A program made the position numbers and the translations under genes. Positions 36,162 through 44,719 of a stretch of 64,000 nucleotides of DNA are shown here, one piece after another. Source of the DNA: Corynebacterium stationis (GTDB lineage: Bacteria > Actinomycetota > Actinomycetes > Mycobacteriales > Mycobacteriaceae); assembly GCF_001941345.1 (NCBI RefSeq), contig NZ_CP009251.1, forward strand, positions 2,666,001 to 2,730,000, given 5' to 3'. Positions within the stretch are counted from its first letter, which is position 1, and each line of letters opens with the position of its first letter. A model generated the notes under the pieces. That model had not been told where the DNA came from. It saw only the letters and a program-made list of their open reading frames with translations, and ran no database searches.

Positions 36162-37682
36162 ATGGCTGGGCAGAATTTTAATTTCATCATTGCGGGTGCG
36201 GGTTCATCGGGAAATGTCATTGCGCGCAGGCTTATCGATGCCGGCAAGACCGTCGCCATTATCGAAGCCGGTCCCTTTGACACCAACCCGGATATCACCA
36301 AGGTTTATGACCTGGGAAAGTTGTGGCACAGCGAGCAAGACTGGGACTACCGCACTTTGCCGCAGGCGCACGCGAACAATCGCGAACTACACATTCCACG
36401 CGGTAAGGTCATGGGCGGCTCCCATGCCCTAAACGCCACCATCTGGGTGCGCGGGGCAAAAGAAGACTATGACACCTGGGCATATCTTGGCTGTGACGGC
36501 TGGTCTTGGGATGAGGTGCTGCCAGCTTTCAAGACTATTGAAAACTATCCTCAAGGTGACCCAGAAACCCGCGGGCACGATGGCCTTCTGGATGTCCGCA
36601 GCGACTATGAAACCAATCCGCTGCAAGACGCCATGTTGGAAGCCGGGCAACAAGCCGGCATTCCCTTGAATGAAGACTACAACTCCGGCAACCCCGAAGG
36701 CATCGGCCGGATTCAGGCGAATGTCAAAGAAGGCAATCGCTTCAACACCTGGCACGCATACCTCAAGCCAGCTGCAGATCATGACAACCTCACCATCATC
36801 ACCGACGCCAAGGTCCAACGCGTAATTGTGGACGGTGACACTGTCACGGGCGTGGAAATAAGGGGTGAGAGTGGCATCGATAAGCTTTATGCGAAAGAAA
36901 CCATCCTCTGCGCTGGCGCTTTGAACTCTCCCGAAATTCTTCTGCGCTCTGGCATTGGTCCTGCTGAAGAACTGCAAGCTCTGGGCGTGACCGTGACACA
37001 TGATTTACCTGGTGTGGGCAAGAATCTGCACGACCATATTCTCTCCCCCGTTATTTTTGAAGCCACCGAAAAGGAAATCCCAGCCTCTGCTGTCCTGCCC
37101 GCCGAAGTACACGTATTTACCAAGTCTGCTCCGGATAAGGCCGTGCCGGATACCCAGCCGTTGTATTTTTCTGTCCCGATGTACAACGAGGACATGGAAG
37201 GCCCCTCCAATGCCTTTACGCTGATGGGCGGACTGGTGCGTCCGGCCTCCCGCGGCGAGCTAACCCTGACTGGTCCGGAAGATGATGACCCGATTGCACT
37301 CGACCTGGGAGTACTCAGCGTGCAATCCGATATGGATGCGCTGGTAGCATCCGTCAAAGAATCCCGCGAAGTCGGCCGCCAAGAAGCCCTTGCCGAATGG
37401 GGTCCCGTGGAAATCTACCCCGGCGCAGATGTTTCCGACGATGACTTAGAAGATTACGTGCGCAGCAGCGTAGTGACCTATCACCACCAAGTTGGCACCT
37501 GCAAGATGGGCACCGATGCCCTTGCCGTGGTCTCGCCACATACCCTGCGCGTTTACGGTCTGCAGGGCTTACGCGTTGCCGATGCTTCCATCATGCCGCT
37601 GGTTCCATCTGGCAACACCAATGCCCCGACCATCATGATTGCTGAACGCGCCGCGAAGTTCATCCTCGATGATGTGAACTAG
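36162..37682 (+). CDS. GMC-family FAD-dependent alcohol oxidoreductase
   Basis: This 506-residue flavoprotein of the choline dehydrogenase/alcohol oxidase group has the ADP-binding loop 'IIAGAGSSGNVIARRL' (about residues 8-23), the second FAD signature 'PRGKVMGGSHALNATIWVRG' (about 83-102), GMC signature 2 'GALNSPEILLRSGIGP', and the C-terminal active-site His in 'YHHQVGTCKMG' plus Asn in 'PSGNTNAPTIMIAERAA'. The alcohol substrate is not evident. Its place between the paa and pca/ben/cat genes suggests an aromatic or short alcohol, but that is inference. Confidence 0.9.
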   Translation: MAGQNFNFIIAGAGSSGNVIARRLIDAGKTVAIIEAGPFDTNPDITKVYDLGKLWHSEQDWDYRTLPQAHANNRELHIPRGKVMGGSHALNATIWVRGAKEDYDTWAYLGCDGWSWDEVLPAFKTIENYPQGDPETRGHDGLLDVRSDYETNPLQDAMLEAGQQAGIPLNEDYNSGNPEGIGRIQANVKEGNRFNTWHAYLKPAADHDNLTIITDAKVQRVIVDGDTVTGVEIRGESGIDKLYAKETILCAGALNSPEILLRSGIGPAEELQALGVTVTHDLPGVGKNLHDHILSPVIFEATEKEIPASAVLPAEVHVFTKSAPDKAVPDTQPLYFSVPMYNEDMEGPSNAFTLMGGLVRPASRGELTLTGPEDDDPIALDLGVLSVQSDMDALVASVKESREVGRQEALAEWGPVEIYPGADVSDDDLEDYVRSSVVTYHHQVGTCKMGTDALAVVSPHTLRVYGLQGLRVADASIMPLVPSGNTNAPTIMIAERAAKFILDDVN

Positions 37683-37824
37683 CCCGTTTCTCACGCGCTG
37701 ATGACACAAGCTGTGCCCATCCGGCAGCCCAAGAATGTGGCGGTACATCAATACACTGCGATGACATAGGCGAAACTCATCAAATCCCCCGTGATGACGA
37801 ACAGGCTTTAGACTGTTAATCATG

Positions 37825-38592
37825 ATGGACAACGAATACACGGCGGTGGGTTTCACTTATGATTCCTTCGATGACTTGATGTATGACCTCATGGATGAGA
37901 CCGGCGGTAAAGGCCTCACCGTTCCCGGTTTTGAAGGTGTAGTGGTCTATCAAGATCCAACCGGCCCGCGGATGTCTGCTTTTAAAGATGAGGATGGGTG
38001 GCGGACTAATCCCGGGTTCTTAACCGATACCCCGATTGATGCCACCGCGTACCGCGTGGGGGATTTCATCGCGCATGTCGCTATACGCCGCGCCGATAAC
38101 GGTGAGGTTTTCAACAATGTCATTGCCGCGAGCGATGAATTCTTCGCCCTGCCTCCAGGCAATCCAGCTGGGGGTCAAAGTATTCGCACTCCGCAAGGCG
38201 CGTTGAGCGCCTGGGCAAAAGAGTATGAGCTTTTCGATGACGCCGCCACCTGGGCTGCATCCGACAACGCCTTTACCTCCCAAGACGCCGACGGTAACCA
38301 GCAGACCACCCCGAATATGCTGTTTAGTCCCTCCGCAGAGAAATTCCACCAGGATTTTAGCCCGCGTGATTTGAGTCCTTATGCCAAGCTCGTGGGCGAG
38401 ATTGCTGAGATCAAAAAGCGCACGAATCAGCTGACCAAGCAGACTTTCCTCATCGCCACCATCAATTATCCTGCCGGCGATCTACCAGTCCTCTTCCCCG
38501 GTGATACACAGGTTAAGGCCGGTAATGTCTTCGATGGCACCGTCTTTTTATCCTTCGGTGCAGGGTTTTGGGCTAACCGCGATCAGAATTAG
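37825..38592 (+). CDS. Protein of unknown function, 255 residues
   Basis: This is a soluble acidic protein with no motif I recognise. Its middle is rich in Asp and short loops, and the last 60 residues contain hydrophobic strands ('KQTFLIATINYPA', 'GTVFLSFGAGFW'). The frame opens at two adjacent ATG codons (37822 and 37825); the second is used arbitrarily. Length, codon pattern and a strong terminator after it support a real gene. It lies alone between the GMC oxidoreductase and the convergent transporter. Confidence 0.65.
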   Translation: MDNEYTAVGFTYDSFDDLMYDLMDETGGKGLTVPGFEGVVVYQDPTGPRMSAFKDEDGWRTNPGFLTDTPIDATAYRVGDFIAHVAIRRADNGEVFNNVIAASDEFFALPPGNPAGGQSIRTPQGALSAWAKEYELFDDAATWAASDNAFTSQDADGNQQTTPNMLFSPSAEKFHQDFSPRDLSPYAKLVGEIAEIKKRTNQLTKQTFLIATINYPAGDLPVLFPGDTQVKAGNVFDGTVFLSFGAGFWANRDQN

Positions 38593-38604
38593 CCATGGAT
38601 AGAC

Positions 38605-38643
38605 AAAAATGAGGCTCGGGAATTTTCCCTGAGCCTCATTTTT
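38605..38643. terminator. Bidirectional terminator
   Basis: AAAAATGAGGCTC and GAGCCTCATTTTT form a long stem with a GGGA/TCCC inner part and one bulge, with A and T tracts at its ends. It separates the convergent unknown gene and the AAHS transporter and should work in both directions. Confidence 0.85.
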
Positions 38644-38675
38644 ATGTGTGTATCGCGTTGTTAGAAGGTTGTGTT

Positions 38676-40103
38676 TTAAGAAACGCCCTCAGTAACCCGC
38701 GCAGATGCATGTGGGGACACGGTGGGTTCGGTGGATATTACCTGCTCAACTGCAGGGGACTTCGGAATCAGGACGGTACAGATTACACCGATGACGGCGA
38801 CTCCGGCGAACATACCGAATGCCCAGGTGGGGCCAAAGCCGGCACCAATCATAAGACCCGTTGCCATCGGACCAACGATGCCGCCGAGGCGACCGAAGCC
38901 AGCACACCAGGCAACGCCTGCGGCACGCGCGGAGGTATCAAAGTAGTTCGAGGTCAGTCCGTAGGTCAGAACCTGGGTACCCAGCACGCCAACACCAGCA
39001 ATGACGATTGGGATGTAGGTCAGGTAGACGTTATTGGTAAACGGCAGGATCATCAAGGAGATTGCGGCCAAAGTAAAGGTCACGGTGATAACTGCCTTCG
39101 CGCCGACGCGGTCGGCAATCATGGAGGCAAATAGGCCACCGACAACCGCGCCACCGTTGAGGAACAGCAGCGTGTACATGGAGTGTGCTGCGGATGCACC
39201 GTTATTTTCCATGATCACAGGCAACCAGGTGTTAAGGCCGTAGGTAGATAGCAGACCCATGAAACTCATCGTGCCGATAAGCAGGGTTCCGGGAAGATAT
39301 ACACGGGAGAAGATTGCGGCAAAGCCGGATTTGCCTGTGGGGCTCGATGGGGTGACGTGAGCTTTCGCTGCTGCCTCACGGCTAACAGGCTTGGTGAGGA
39401 AGTGAGATTCTGGCAAGCCAAACTTGCGACAAAGCTCTTGCGCGCGCATGGAACGGCCGGTAGCAACCAGCCACTTTGGGGATTCTGGAAGCAAGAACCA
39501 CGCGGCAGGCAGCAAGAACAGAATAGGGGTTGCGCCAATCATGAAAAGTCCGCGCCAGCCAATCGCGTCTTCTAATGCAAGTGCTGCCAAAGAGGCCATA
39601 ACACCACCGGCGGGGACACCGGAGTAAGCAATGGCGTTGAAGAAGTTGCGGCGACCCGCCGAGGCGAATTCAGCGACGATTGCGCCACCGGTTGCCACGA
39701 TGATGCCCACGCCTAGGCCGGTGAAAAAGCGCAGCACACCGAAGGCGAGAACAGATGTCGTAAGCGCGGTTAGCGCCATGCCAAGTGAGAACCACGCGAT
39801 GGCGGTAAGGAATACTCGGCGGCGACCAAGGCGGTCACCGATAGCACCGGCAGATAGCGCACCGATGGTCACGCCGATCATCGCCCAGGATCCTAGGGTG
39901 CCAGCCACCGCTGGGCTGAGCTGGCCAATCTGAGTTGGATCCGCTAATAGATTGGGCAAGACGGCACCATAGATAACGAGGTCGTAGCCATCAAATAAAA
40001 TGGCTATAGCTACGATAGCTAAAACGCCGTAAACTGTACGCTTATGAGCCGGTGACTCCCATGTCTTGGAAGCCTTCGAGGGCAAAGTAGAAGATGTGGT
40101 CAT
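38676..40103 (-). CDS. AAHS-family MFS transporter for aromatic acids
   Basis: This is a 475-residue, 12-helix transporter with the aromatic acid:H+ symporter marks 'LFDGYDLVIYGAVLP' in helix 1 (the DGYD motif) and 'GAIGDRLGRRRVFL' in the 2-3 loop. Relatives are BenK and PcaK. I place the start at ATG 40103, nine bases after AAAGGAG; the frame's first ATG at 40160 lies in a near-palindromic promoter region. It is close to pcaIJ and benABCD, so benzoate or a hydroxybenzoate is the likely cargo. Confidence 0.87.
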   Translation of the reverse strand: MTTSSTLPSKASKTWESPAHKRTVYGVLAIVAIAILFDGYDLVIYGAVLPNLLADPTQIGQLSPAVAGTLGSWAMIGVTIGALSAGAIGDRLGRRRVFLTAIAWFSLGMALTALTTSVLAFGVLRFFTGLGVGIIVATGGAIVAEFASAGRRNFFNAIAYSGVPAGGVMASLAALALEDAIGWRGLFMIGATPILFLLPAAWFLLPESPKWLVATGRSMRAQELCRKFGLPESHFLTKPVSREAAAKAHVTPSSPTGKSGFAAIFSRVYLPGTLLIGTMSFMGLLSTYGLNTWLPVIMENNGASAAHSMYTLLFLNGGAVVGGLFASMIADRVGAKAVITVTFTLAAISLMILPFTNNVYLTYIPIVIAGVGVLGTQVLTYGLTSNYFDTSARAAGVAWCAGFGRLGGIVGPMATGLMIGAGFGPTWAFGMFAGVAVIGVICTVLIPKSPAVEQVISTEPTVSPHASARVTEGVS

Positions 40104-40280
40104 CGCTGCTCCTTTAAAGTGTGGCCACAATGGGTATGAAAATCTTCTATGATTTTTCACATAGCCCTATCAAACCGTGAGATAGACCACACGTCTTTAG
40201 GGGAATTCCCGTTCTTCGCCAAGGGCAGCATGTCCTCTAAGCGCACTTTCATCCCGGCAGCGCACATAGAAACAGAACAA

Positions 40281-40311
40281 TCCCAGCAAGAGCACGAAAC
40301 TCTCACTGGGA
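40281..40311 (-). terminator. Terminator of pcaIJ
   Basis: TCCCAG...AGAG and CTCT...CTGGGA pair at ten of twelve positions around a 7-base loop. Read on the minus strand it is followed by TTGTTCTGTTTC. It lies 28 bases past the pcaJ stop. Confidence 0.6.
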
Positions 40312-40338
40312 TTGCGTGAAGAAAGCTAGGATTGGCGC

Positions 40339-40986
40339 TTAGGCGACGCCTTCAGCCACCTTGAATGGAGCGTCAGTAATTTCCTTCAGCTCTTCGAGGG
40401 TGACTCCTGGAGCCAGCTCAATCAGGGTAAGGCCTTCTTCAGCGTCAACGTCAAAGACCGCGTGTGTGGAGACGATCTTGTCCACACACTTAGCGCCGGT
40501 TAGAGGCAGGGCGCACTCGCTAAGAATCTTCGGGGTGCCCTTCTTGGTCACGTGGTCAGTCATCACGATGATGGTTTCAGCACCGTGGACCAGATCCATT
40601 GCGCCGCCCATGCCGCGGACCATCTTGCCCGGGATCATCCAGTTGGCGAGGTCGCCGTACTGCGAGATTTCCATGGCGCCAAGAACCGCAACGTCAACGG
40701 AGCGAGAGCGGATCATCGCAAAAGACGTGGAGGAGCTGAAGTAGCTCGCACCAGGCGCTGCAGTAATAGTTTCCTTACCAGCGTTGATTAGCTCTGGGTC
40801 CAGCTGCTCTTCGGTGGGGTATGCGCCCACGCCGAGGATGCCGTTTTCCGAGTGCAGGATAACTTCCTTATCGGCTGGAACAAATCCCGGGACCTTGGTG
40901 GGCATACCGATACCGAGGTTGACGTACTGGCCATCCTGCAGGTCAGCAGCCACCCGCGCTGCCATTTGATCATGTGTCCAAACCAT
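40339..40986 (-). CDS. pcaJ: 3-oxoadipate:succinyl-CoA transferase, beta subunit
   Basis: This 215-residue CoA-transferase subunit has the catalytic Glu in '[12 protein letters not shown]' (about residue 47). It also has '[12 protein letters not shown]' and '[17 protein letters not shown]', both family blocks. With PcaI it moves CoA from succinyl-CoA to beta-ketoadipate. Its start overlaps the pcaI stop by one base (TAATG). Confidence 0.94.
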   Translation of the reverse strand: MVWTHDQMAARVAADLQDGQYVNLGIGMPTKVPGFVPADKEVILHSENGILGVGAYPTEEQLDPELINAGKETITAAPGASYFSSSTSFAMIRSRSVDVAVLGAMEISQYGDLANWMIPGKMVRGMGGAMDLVHGAETIIVMTDHVTKKGTPKILSECALPLTGAKCVDKIVSTHAVFDVDAEEGLTLIELAPGVTLEELKEITDAPFKVAEGVA

Positions 40987-41729
40987 TAGCTTTGCACCGT
41001 CCTGTTCTCAATTCCTACTTCTTGCTCGCCGACGACTACGACGCGGTCAACGAAGATACCTGGCAGGTCTACTTCTTCTGGGTCCAAAACGTCGACGAAG
41101 TGCTCTACCTGCGCGATGGTAATCTTGCCGCTCATCGCTGCATCAGGGTTGAAGTTTTCCGCGGTCTTGCGGAAAGACAGGTTGCCATAGCGGTCGCCCT
41201 TGTGTGCGTGCACCAGTGCGAAGTCGGTGCGGATACCGGTTTCCAGCACAAAGGTCTCACCGTTGAATTCACGGGTTTCCTTAGGCTCGGAGTACTGAGC
41301 CACGGTGCCGTCGGAGTTATAGCGCATCGGCAAACCGCCATCAGCGACCTGGGTGCCCACACCGGCAACGGTGTAAAACGCTGGGATACCTGCGCCACCA
41401 GCGCGCATACGCTCAGCCAAAGTGCCTTGTGGAGTGAATTCCACAGTCAGCTCGCCCGCCAGGTAGCGGCGTGCGTACTCCTTGTTGAATCCAATGTAGG
41501 AGCCAATGGAGTGGGAAATGAGACCGTCTTCGAGCAGCAAGCTCAAGCCGAAGCCATCAGCACCCAAGTTATTGGACACGATGGTGAGGTCATTTGGACC
41601 CGAAGCGCGTAGGGCTTCGATGAGCACGGTAGGAATGCCTACCAGCCCAAAGCCACCGACGGCGATCGAGGATCCCGAAACAATGTCTTGCACCGCCTCT
41701 GTGGCGGAATTAGTCCTTTTATCAACCAT
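40986..41729 (-). CDS. pcaI: 3-oxoadipate:succinyl-CoA transferase, alpha subunit
   Basis: The protein has 247 residues from the ATG at 41729 ('[16 protein letters not shown]'), which fits the family start better than the frame's earlier codons at 41783 and 41738. It has '[16 protein letters not shown]' (GxGxxG-like CoA-binding segment, about residues 28-43) and '[20 protein letters not shown]'. There is no strong ribosome site; a TAGCAT hexamer lies just upstream, so the transcript may be leaderless. It is divergent from pcaR. Confidence 0.92.
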   Translation of the reverse strand: MVDKRTNSATEAVQDIVSGSSIAVGGFGLVGIPTVLIEALRASGPNDLTIVSNNLGADGFGLSLLLEDGLISHSIGSYIGFNKEYARRYLAGELTVEFTPQGTLAERMRAGGAGIPAFYTVAGVGTQVADGGLPMRYNSDGTVAQYSEPKETREFNGETFVLETGIRTDFALVHAHKGDRYGNLSFRKTAENFNPDAAMSGKITIAQVEHFVDVLDPEEVDLPGIFVDRVVVVGEQEVGIENRTVQS

Positions 41730-41768
41730 GTGCCACATGCTACACTCAAGTTCATCATTAGTACAACG

Positions 41769-41783
41769 GTTCGCAATGCGCAC
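41769..41783. promoter_or_regulatory. IclR-type operator candidate between pcaI and pcaR
   Basis: GTTCGCA-A-TGCGCAC is a 15-bp inverted repeat with one mismatch, 37 bases upstream of pcaR and 40 upstream of pcaI. IclR-family PcaR proteins bind GTTCG-type repeats of this form, so it may control both divergent units. Confidence 0.55.
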
Positions 41784-41819
41784 AATTATGGTGTGTGCAG
41801 CAACCTTGGAAGGAGAGTT

Positions 41820-42596
41820 ATGACTAGTCCCTCAAGTGACTTCGTGCAGTCCTTTGCCCGAGGTCTCATGGTGATTCGCTCTTTTGATGCCACCGCGCCA
41901 TCGCAGACCTTGTCGCAAGTGGCTACTGCAACCGGCCTATCCCGCGCGGCAGCTAGACGCTTTCTTCACACCTTGGTGGAAGAAGGCTACGCCGTAAATA
42001 ATGACGGCCAATTTTCGCTCACCCCACGAGTACTTGAGCTGGGATATAGCTACCTGTCAGCACTTACTCTGCCGGCGCTGGCCCAGCCGCGGCTGGAAGG
42101 ACTCTCCGCGCAGGTAGGCGAATCCTGTTCGATGTCGGTGCTCGATGGCACAGACATCCACTACGTCTCCCGCGTAGCGGTGCGCAAAATTATGACGGTC
42201 AACATCACCATCGGCACGCGCTTTCCCGCGCACTCGACTTCAATGGGCCGCGTGATTTTGGGCGGCATGCCAGATGCCGAGATTCGTAGCTTCTTGGATT
42301 CAGTTCCTTTGGAGCACGGTCTGACCCCGCGTGCATTGACAGATAAGGAGCAACTATTCGAAGAAATCATTGCTGTACGCAACCAAGGCTGGTCCTTGGT
42401 TGACCAAGAATTAGAACTTGGTCTGCGCTCACTTGCAGCCCCGATCTTTGATGCTGATGGCAAAGTCGTCGCAGCAATTAATATCTCGACGCAGTCTGCG
42501 GTGACATCTGTACATGAATTAACCAGCAATTATTTGCCGGTGTTGCTATCTACCGCAAGCGAGATTTCCCGCGACCTGGTCATGGCCAGCAATTAA
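41820..42596 (+). CDS. pcaR: IclR-family regulator of beta-ketoadipate genes
   Basis: The protein has 258 residues from ATG 41820, seven bases after GGAAGGAG. The N-terminal winged helix has 'TLSQVATATGLSRAAARRFL' (about residues 29-48) and the C-terminal IclR effector domain includes 'GTRFPAHSTSMGRVILGG' and 'QGWSLVDQELELGLRSLAAP'. It heads the pcaR-pcaF-pcaD group and faces pcaIJ, as in C. glutamicum. PcaR there responds to pathway intermediates. Confidence 0.92.
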   Translation: MTSPSSDFVQSFARGLMVIRSFDATAPSQTLSQVATATGLSRAAARRFLHTLVEEGYAVNNDGQFSLTPRVLELGYSYLSALTLPALAQPRLEGLSAQVGESCSMSVLDGTDIHYVSRVAVRKIMTVNITIGTRFPAHSTSMGRVILGGMPDAEIRSFLDSVPLEHGLTPRALTDKEQLFEEIIAVRNQGWSLVDQELELGLRSLAAPIFDADGKVVAAINISTQSAVTSVHELTSNYLPVLLSTASEISRDLVMASN

Positions 42597-42637
42597 TCCC
42601 TAGCTTTAAATACCTCTAATAAATGAAGGAGTCTTCA

Positions 42638-43873
42638 ATGACCAACCACAACGATAATGACATTGTCTTTTGCTCCCCACTGCGCACTCCAGTGGGACGC
42701 TACGGCGGAGTATTCAAGGATATTCCGGTAGAAGATCTGGCTACCACCGTGGTCGATGCCATCGTGGAGCGCACCGGGATCACCGCCAAGGACGTAGACG
42801 ACATTATCTTGGGCCAGGCGAGCCCGAATGGTGCAGCACCAGCACTTGGTCGCATCGTTGCGCTGAACTCGGCCTTGGGCAAGGAAGTACCGGGCATGCA
42901 GCTGGATCGCCGTTGTGGTTCGGGCCTGCAGGCACTCATGACCGCGGCCGCACACGTTGCAGTCGGCGCAGCTGACCTGATTATCGCGGGTGGCGCGGAG
43001 TCCATGTCGCGCACCGAGTACACCGTTGACGGTTCCATCCGCTGGGGTGTCAAGGGCGGCGACATGCAGCTGCGTGACCGCCTGGCTGAGGCACGCGAGA
43101 CCGCTGGCGGCAAGAACCACCCAATTCCTGGCGGCATGATCGAAACGGCTGAAAACGTTCGCCGCGAGTACAAGCTCACCCGCGAAGCACAGGACCAGAT
43201 GGCAGCAGCATCGCACGAGCGCGCGCTGAAGGCCCAGGCAGAGAACTGGTTCGAGGAAGAAATCGTGCCAGTCACCGTTCCTGCCAAGAAGCGTGGCCAG
43301 GAGCCAACCGTCGTGACCGCCGATGAGGGCCCACGCGAGGGTTCCACCCCAGAAAAGCTTGCTCAGCTGCGGTCTATCCGCGGCAAGCAGGATGAAGAAG
43401 CAACCGTGACCGCGGGCAACGCATCCTCGCAAAACGATGGCGCCGCAGCCATGATTGTTACTACCCGCGCCAAGGCCGCTGAGCTGGGGCTTACCCCGAT
43501 GTTAAGCCTCAAGGGCTGGGCTGTTGCAGGTGTTGCGCCAGAGACCATGGGCGTTGGTCCAGTTCCAGCAACCAAGAAGGCACTGGAGCGCACCGGCGTC
43601 AGCTTGGATGACCTGGATGCCATCGAGCTCAACGAGGCTTTCGCAGCGCAGGCACTCGCTGTGCTGCAGGAATGGGACTTGGCGTGGGATGATTCCCGCC
43701 TGAACACTTGGGGCTCTGGCATCTCCTTGGGCCACCCAGTTGGTGCGACCGGTGCTCGCATGTTGGTGACTTTGGCACACCGCCTCAAGCGCGAGGGCGG
43801 CCAGCTGGGTCTTGCCACCATGTGCATCGGTGGCGGTCAGGGCATGGCAGCAGTTGTAGAAAAGGAAGGCTAG
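42638..43873 (+). CDS. pcaF: Beta-ketoadipyl-CoA thiolase
   Basis: The protein has 411 residues from ATG 42638; the in-frame ATG at 42623 lies upstream of the AAGGAG site, which then has a six-base spacer. Nucleophile Cys is about 93 in 'DRRCGSGLQAL'. The active His is in 'GHPVGATGARM' and the second Cys in 'CIGGGQGM'. It splits beta-ketoadipyl-CoA into succinyl-CoA and acetyl-CoA. It shares this reaction with PaaJ, but the two sequences are only moderately alike. Confidence 0.93.
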   Translation: MTNHNDNDIVFCSPLRTPVGRYGGVFKDIPVEDLATTVVDAIVERTGITAKDVDDIILGQASPNGAAPALGRIVALNSALGKEVPGMQLDRRCGSGLQALMTAAAHVAVGAADLIIAGGAESMSRTEYTVDGSIRWGVKGGDMQLRDRLAEARETAGGKNHPIPGGMIETAENVRREYKLTREAQDQMAAASHERALKAQAENWFEEEIVPVTVPAKKRGQEPTVVTADEGPREGSTPEKLAQLRSIRGKQDEEATVTAGNASSQNDGAAAMIVTTRAKAAELGLTPMLSLKGWAVAGVAPETMGVGPVPATKKALERTGVSLDDLDAIELNEAFAAQALAVLQEWDLAWDDSRLNTWGSGISLGHPVGATGARMLVTLAHRLKREGGQLGLATMCIGGGQGMAAVVEKEG

Positions 43874-43879
43874 AAACAC

Positions 43880-44653
43880 ATGACACAGTTGCACTTTGTT
43901 GAATACGGACCACGCAAGGCGGAGACTCCACAGGGCACCTTGGTGTTCATCGGGTCGATTGGCTCCACAATTGATATGTGGTTGCCGCAGCTCGATGCGC
44001 TTTCCGATGTCTTCCGCGTCATCGCCGTCGACCATCGCGGCCACGGCCAGTCTCCTGTTATTGAGGGTCCTGCCTCCATTGCGGATCTGGCAAGTGACGT
44101 GCAAGAAACCATCGAAAAGCTGGGCGTTGACACCTACGGCGTAGCTGGCCTTTCCCTCGGCGGCGCGGTTGCGCAGTACCTCGCGGCTAATGATCCGAAG
44201 GTCACCTCGGCAGCCTTTTTGTGCACGGCACCGAAATTTGGCACTCCTGAATCCTGGCATGAGCGCGCGCGGACCGTGCGTGCAGATTCCACCGCCGCGC
44301 TTGCCGATGCCGTCGTGGCCCGCTGGTTCTCCGAAGGCTGGGTTGCTGACAACCCAGCATCGACCGCGTTCTACCGCGAGATGATTGCCACCACCCCGGC
44401 TGAAGGCTACGCGTCCTGCTCTGAAGCTTTGGCCGACTGGGACTTTGCGGATGAACTCCCGAAGATTTCTGTTCCCGTGCTGGTTCTAGCTGGCGCCGAT
44501 GACCCTTCTACCCCACCTGAAGTGCTCAAAGGTATCGGCGAAGCAGTCAGCGGCGAATCCACTTACGTGGAAATCAAGCCCGGCGCGCACGTGCCCACCA
44601 TCGAGGCACCGCAGGAAGTCACCGACGCCCTGCGCGCGCACTTTACGCGCTAA
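43880..44653 (+). CDS. pcaD: 3-oxoadipate enol-lactonase
   Basis: This 257-residue alpha/beta hydrolase follows pcaF by six bases. It has the oxyanion strand 'VFIGSIGSTIDMW', 'VDHRGHGQS', the nucleophile elbow 'GLSLGG' (Ser about 92), Asp in 'GADDPSTP' and His in 'PGAHVPTIEAP'. It opens beta-ketoadipate enol-lactone, the product of CatC. It lacks the fused PcaC decarboxylase domain seen in PcaL proteins. It ends in a short hairpin with a T tract before the convergent regulator gene. Confidence 0.92.
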   Translation: MTQLHFVEYGPRKAETPQGTLVFIGSIGSTIDMWLPQLDALSDVFRVIAVDHRGHGQSPVIEGPASIADLASDVQETIEKLGVDTYGVAGLSLGGAVAQYLAANDPKVTSAAFLCTAPKFGTPESWHERARTVRADSTAALADAVVARWFSEGWVADNPASTAFYREMIATTPAEGYASCSEALADWDFADELPKISVPVLVLAGADDPSTPPEVLKGIGEAVSGESTYVEIKPGAHVPTIEAPQEVTDALRAHFTR

Positions 44654-44663
44654 AGCCTCATCA

Positions 44664-44714
44664 TTAGTGAGAGAAAGTCTGCAGGACAACGCGCCTGCAG
44701 ACTTTCTCTTTTTT
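44664..44714. terminator. Hairpin between pcaD and benR
   Basis: AGAGAAAGTCTGCAGG and CCTGCAGACTTTCTCT (44672-44687 and 44692-44707) pair perfectly and are followed by TTTTTAAC on the plus strand. It serves the convergent pcaD and benR genes. Confidence 0.8.
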
Positions 44715-44719
44715 AACGC

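Noticed and set aside
40120..40129. TGTGGCCACA palindrome near the AAHS transporter start, considered as a GlxR/CRP site
   Set aside because: The half-sites are two bases apart rather than the six-base spacing of the CRP-type motif, and it overlaps the ribosome-site side of the start.
42635..43432. Long open frame antisense to pcaF (265 codons)
   Set aside because: It is a shadow of the thiolase gene; no motif, no start signal, and it covers the pcaF start region.
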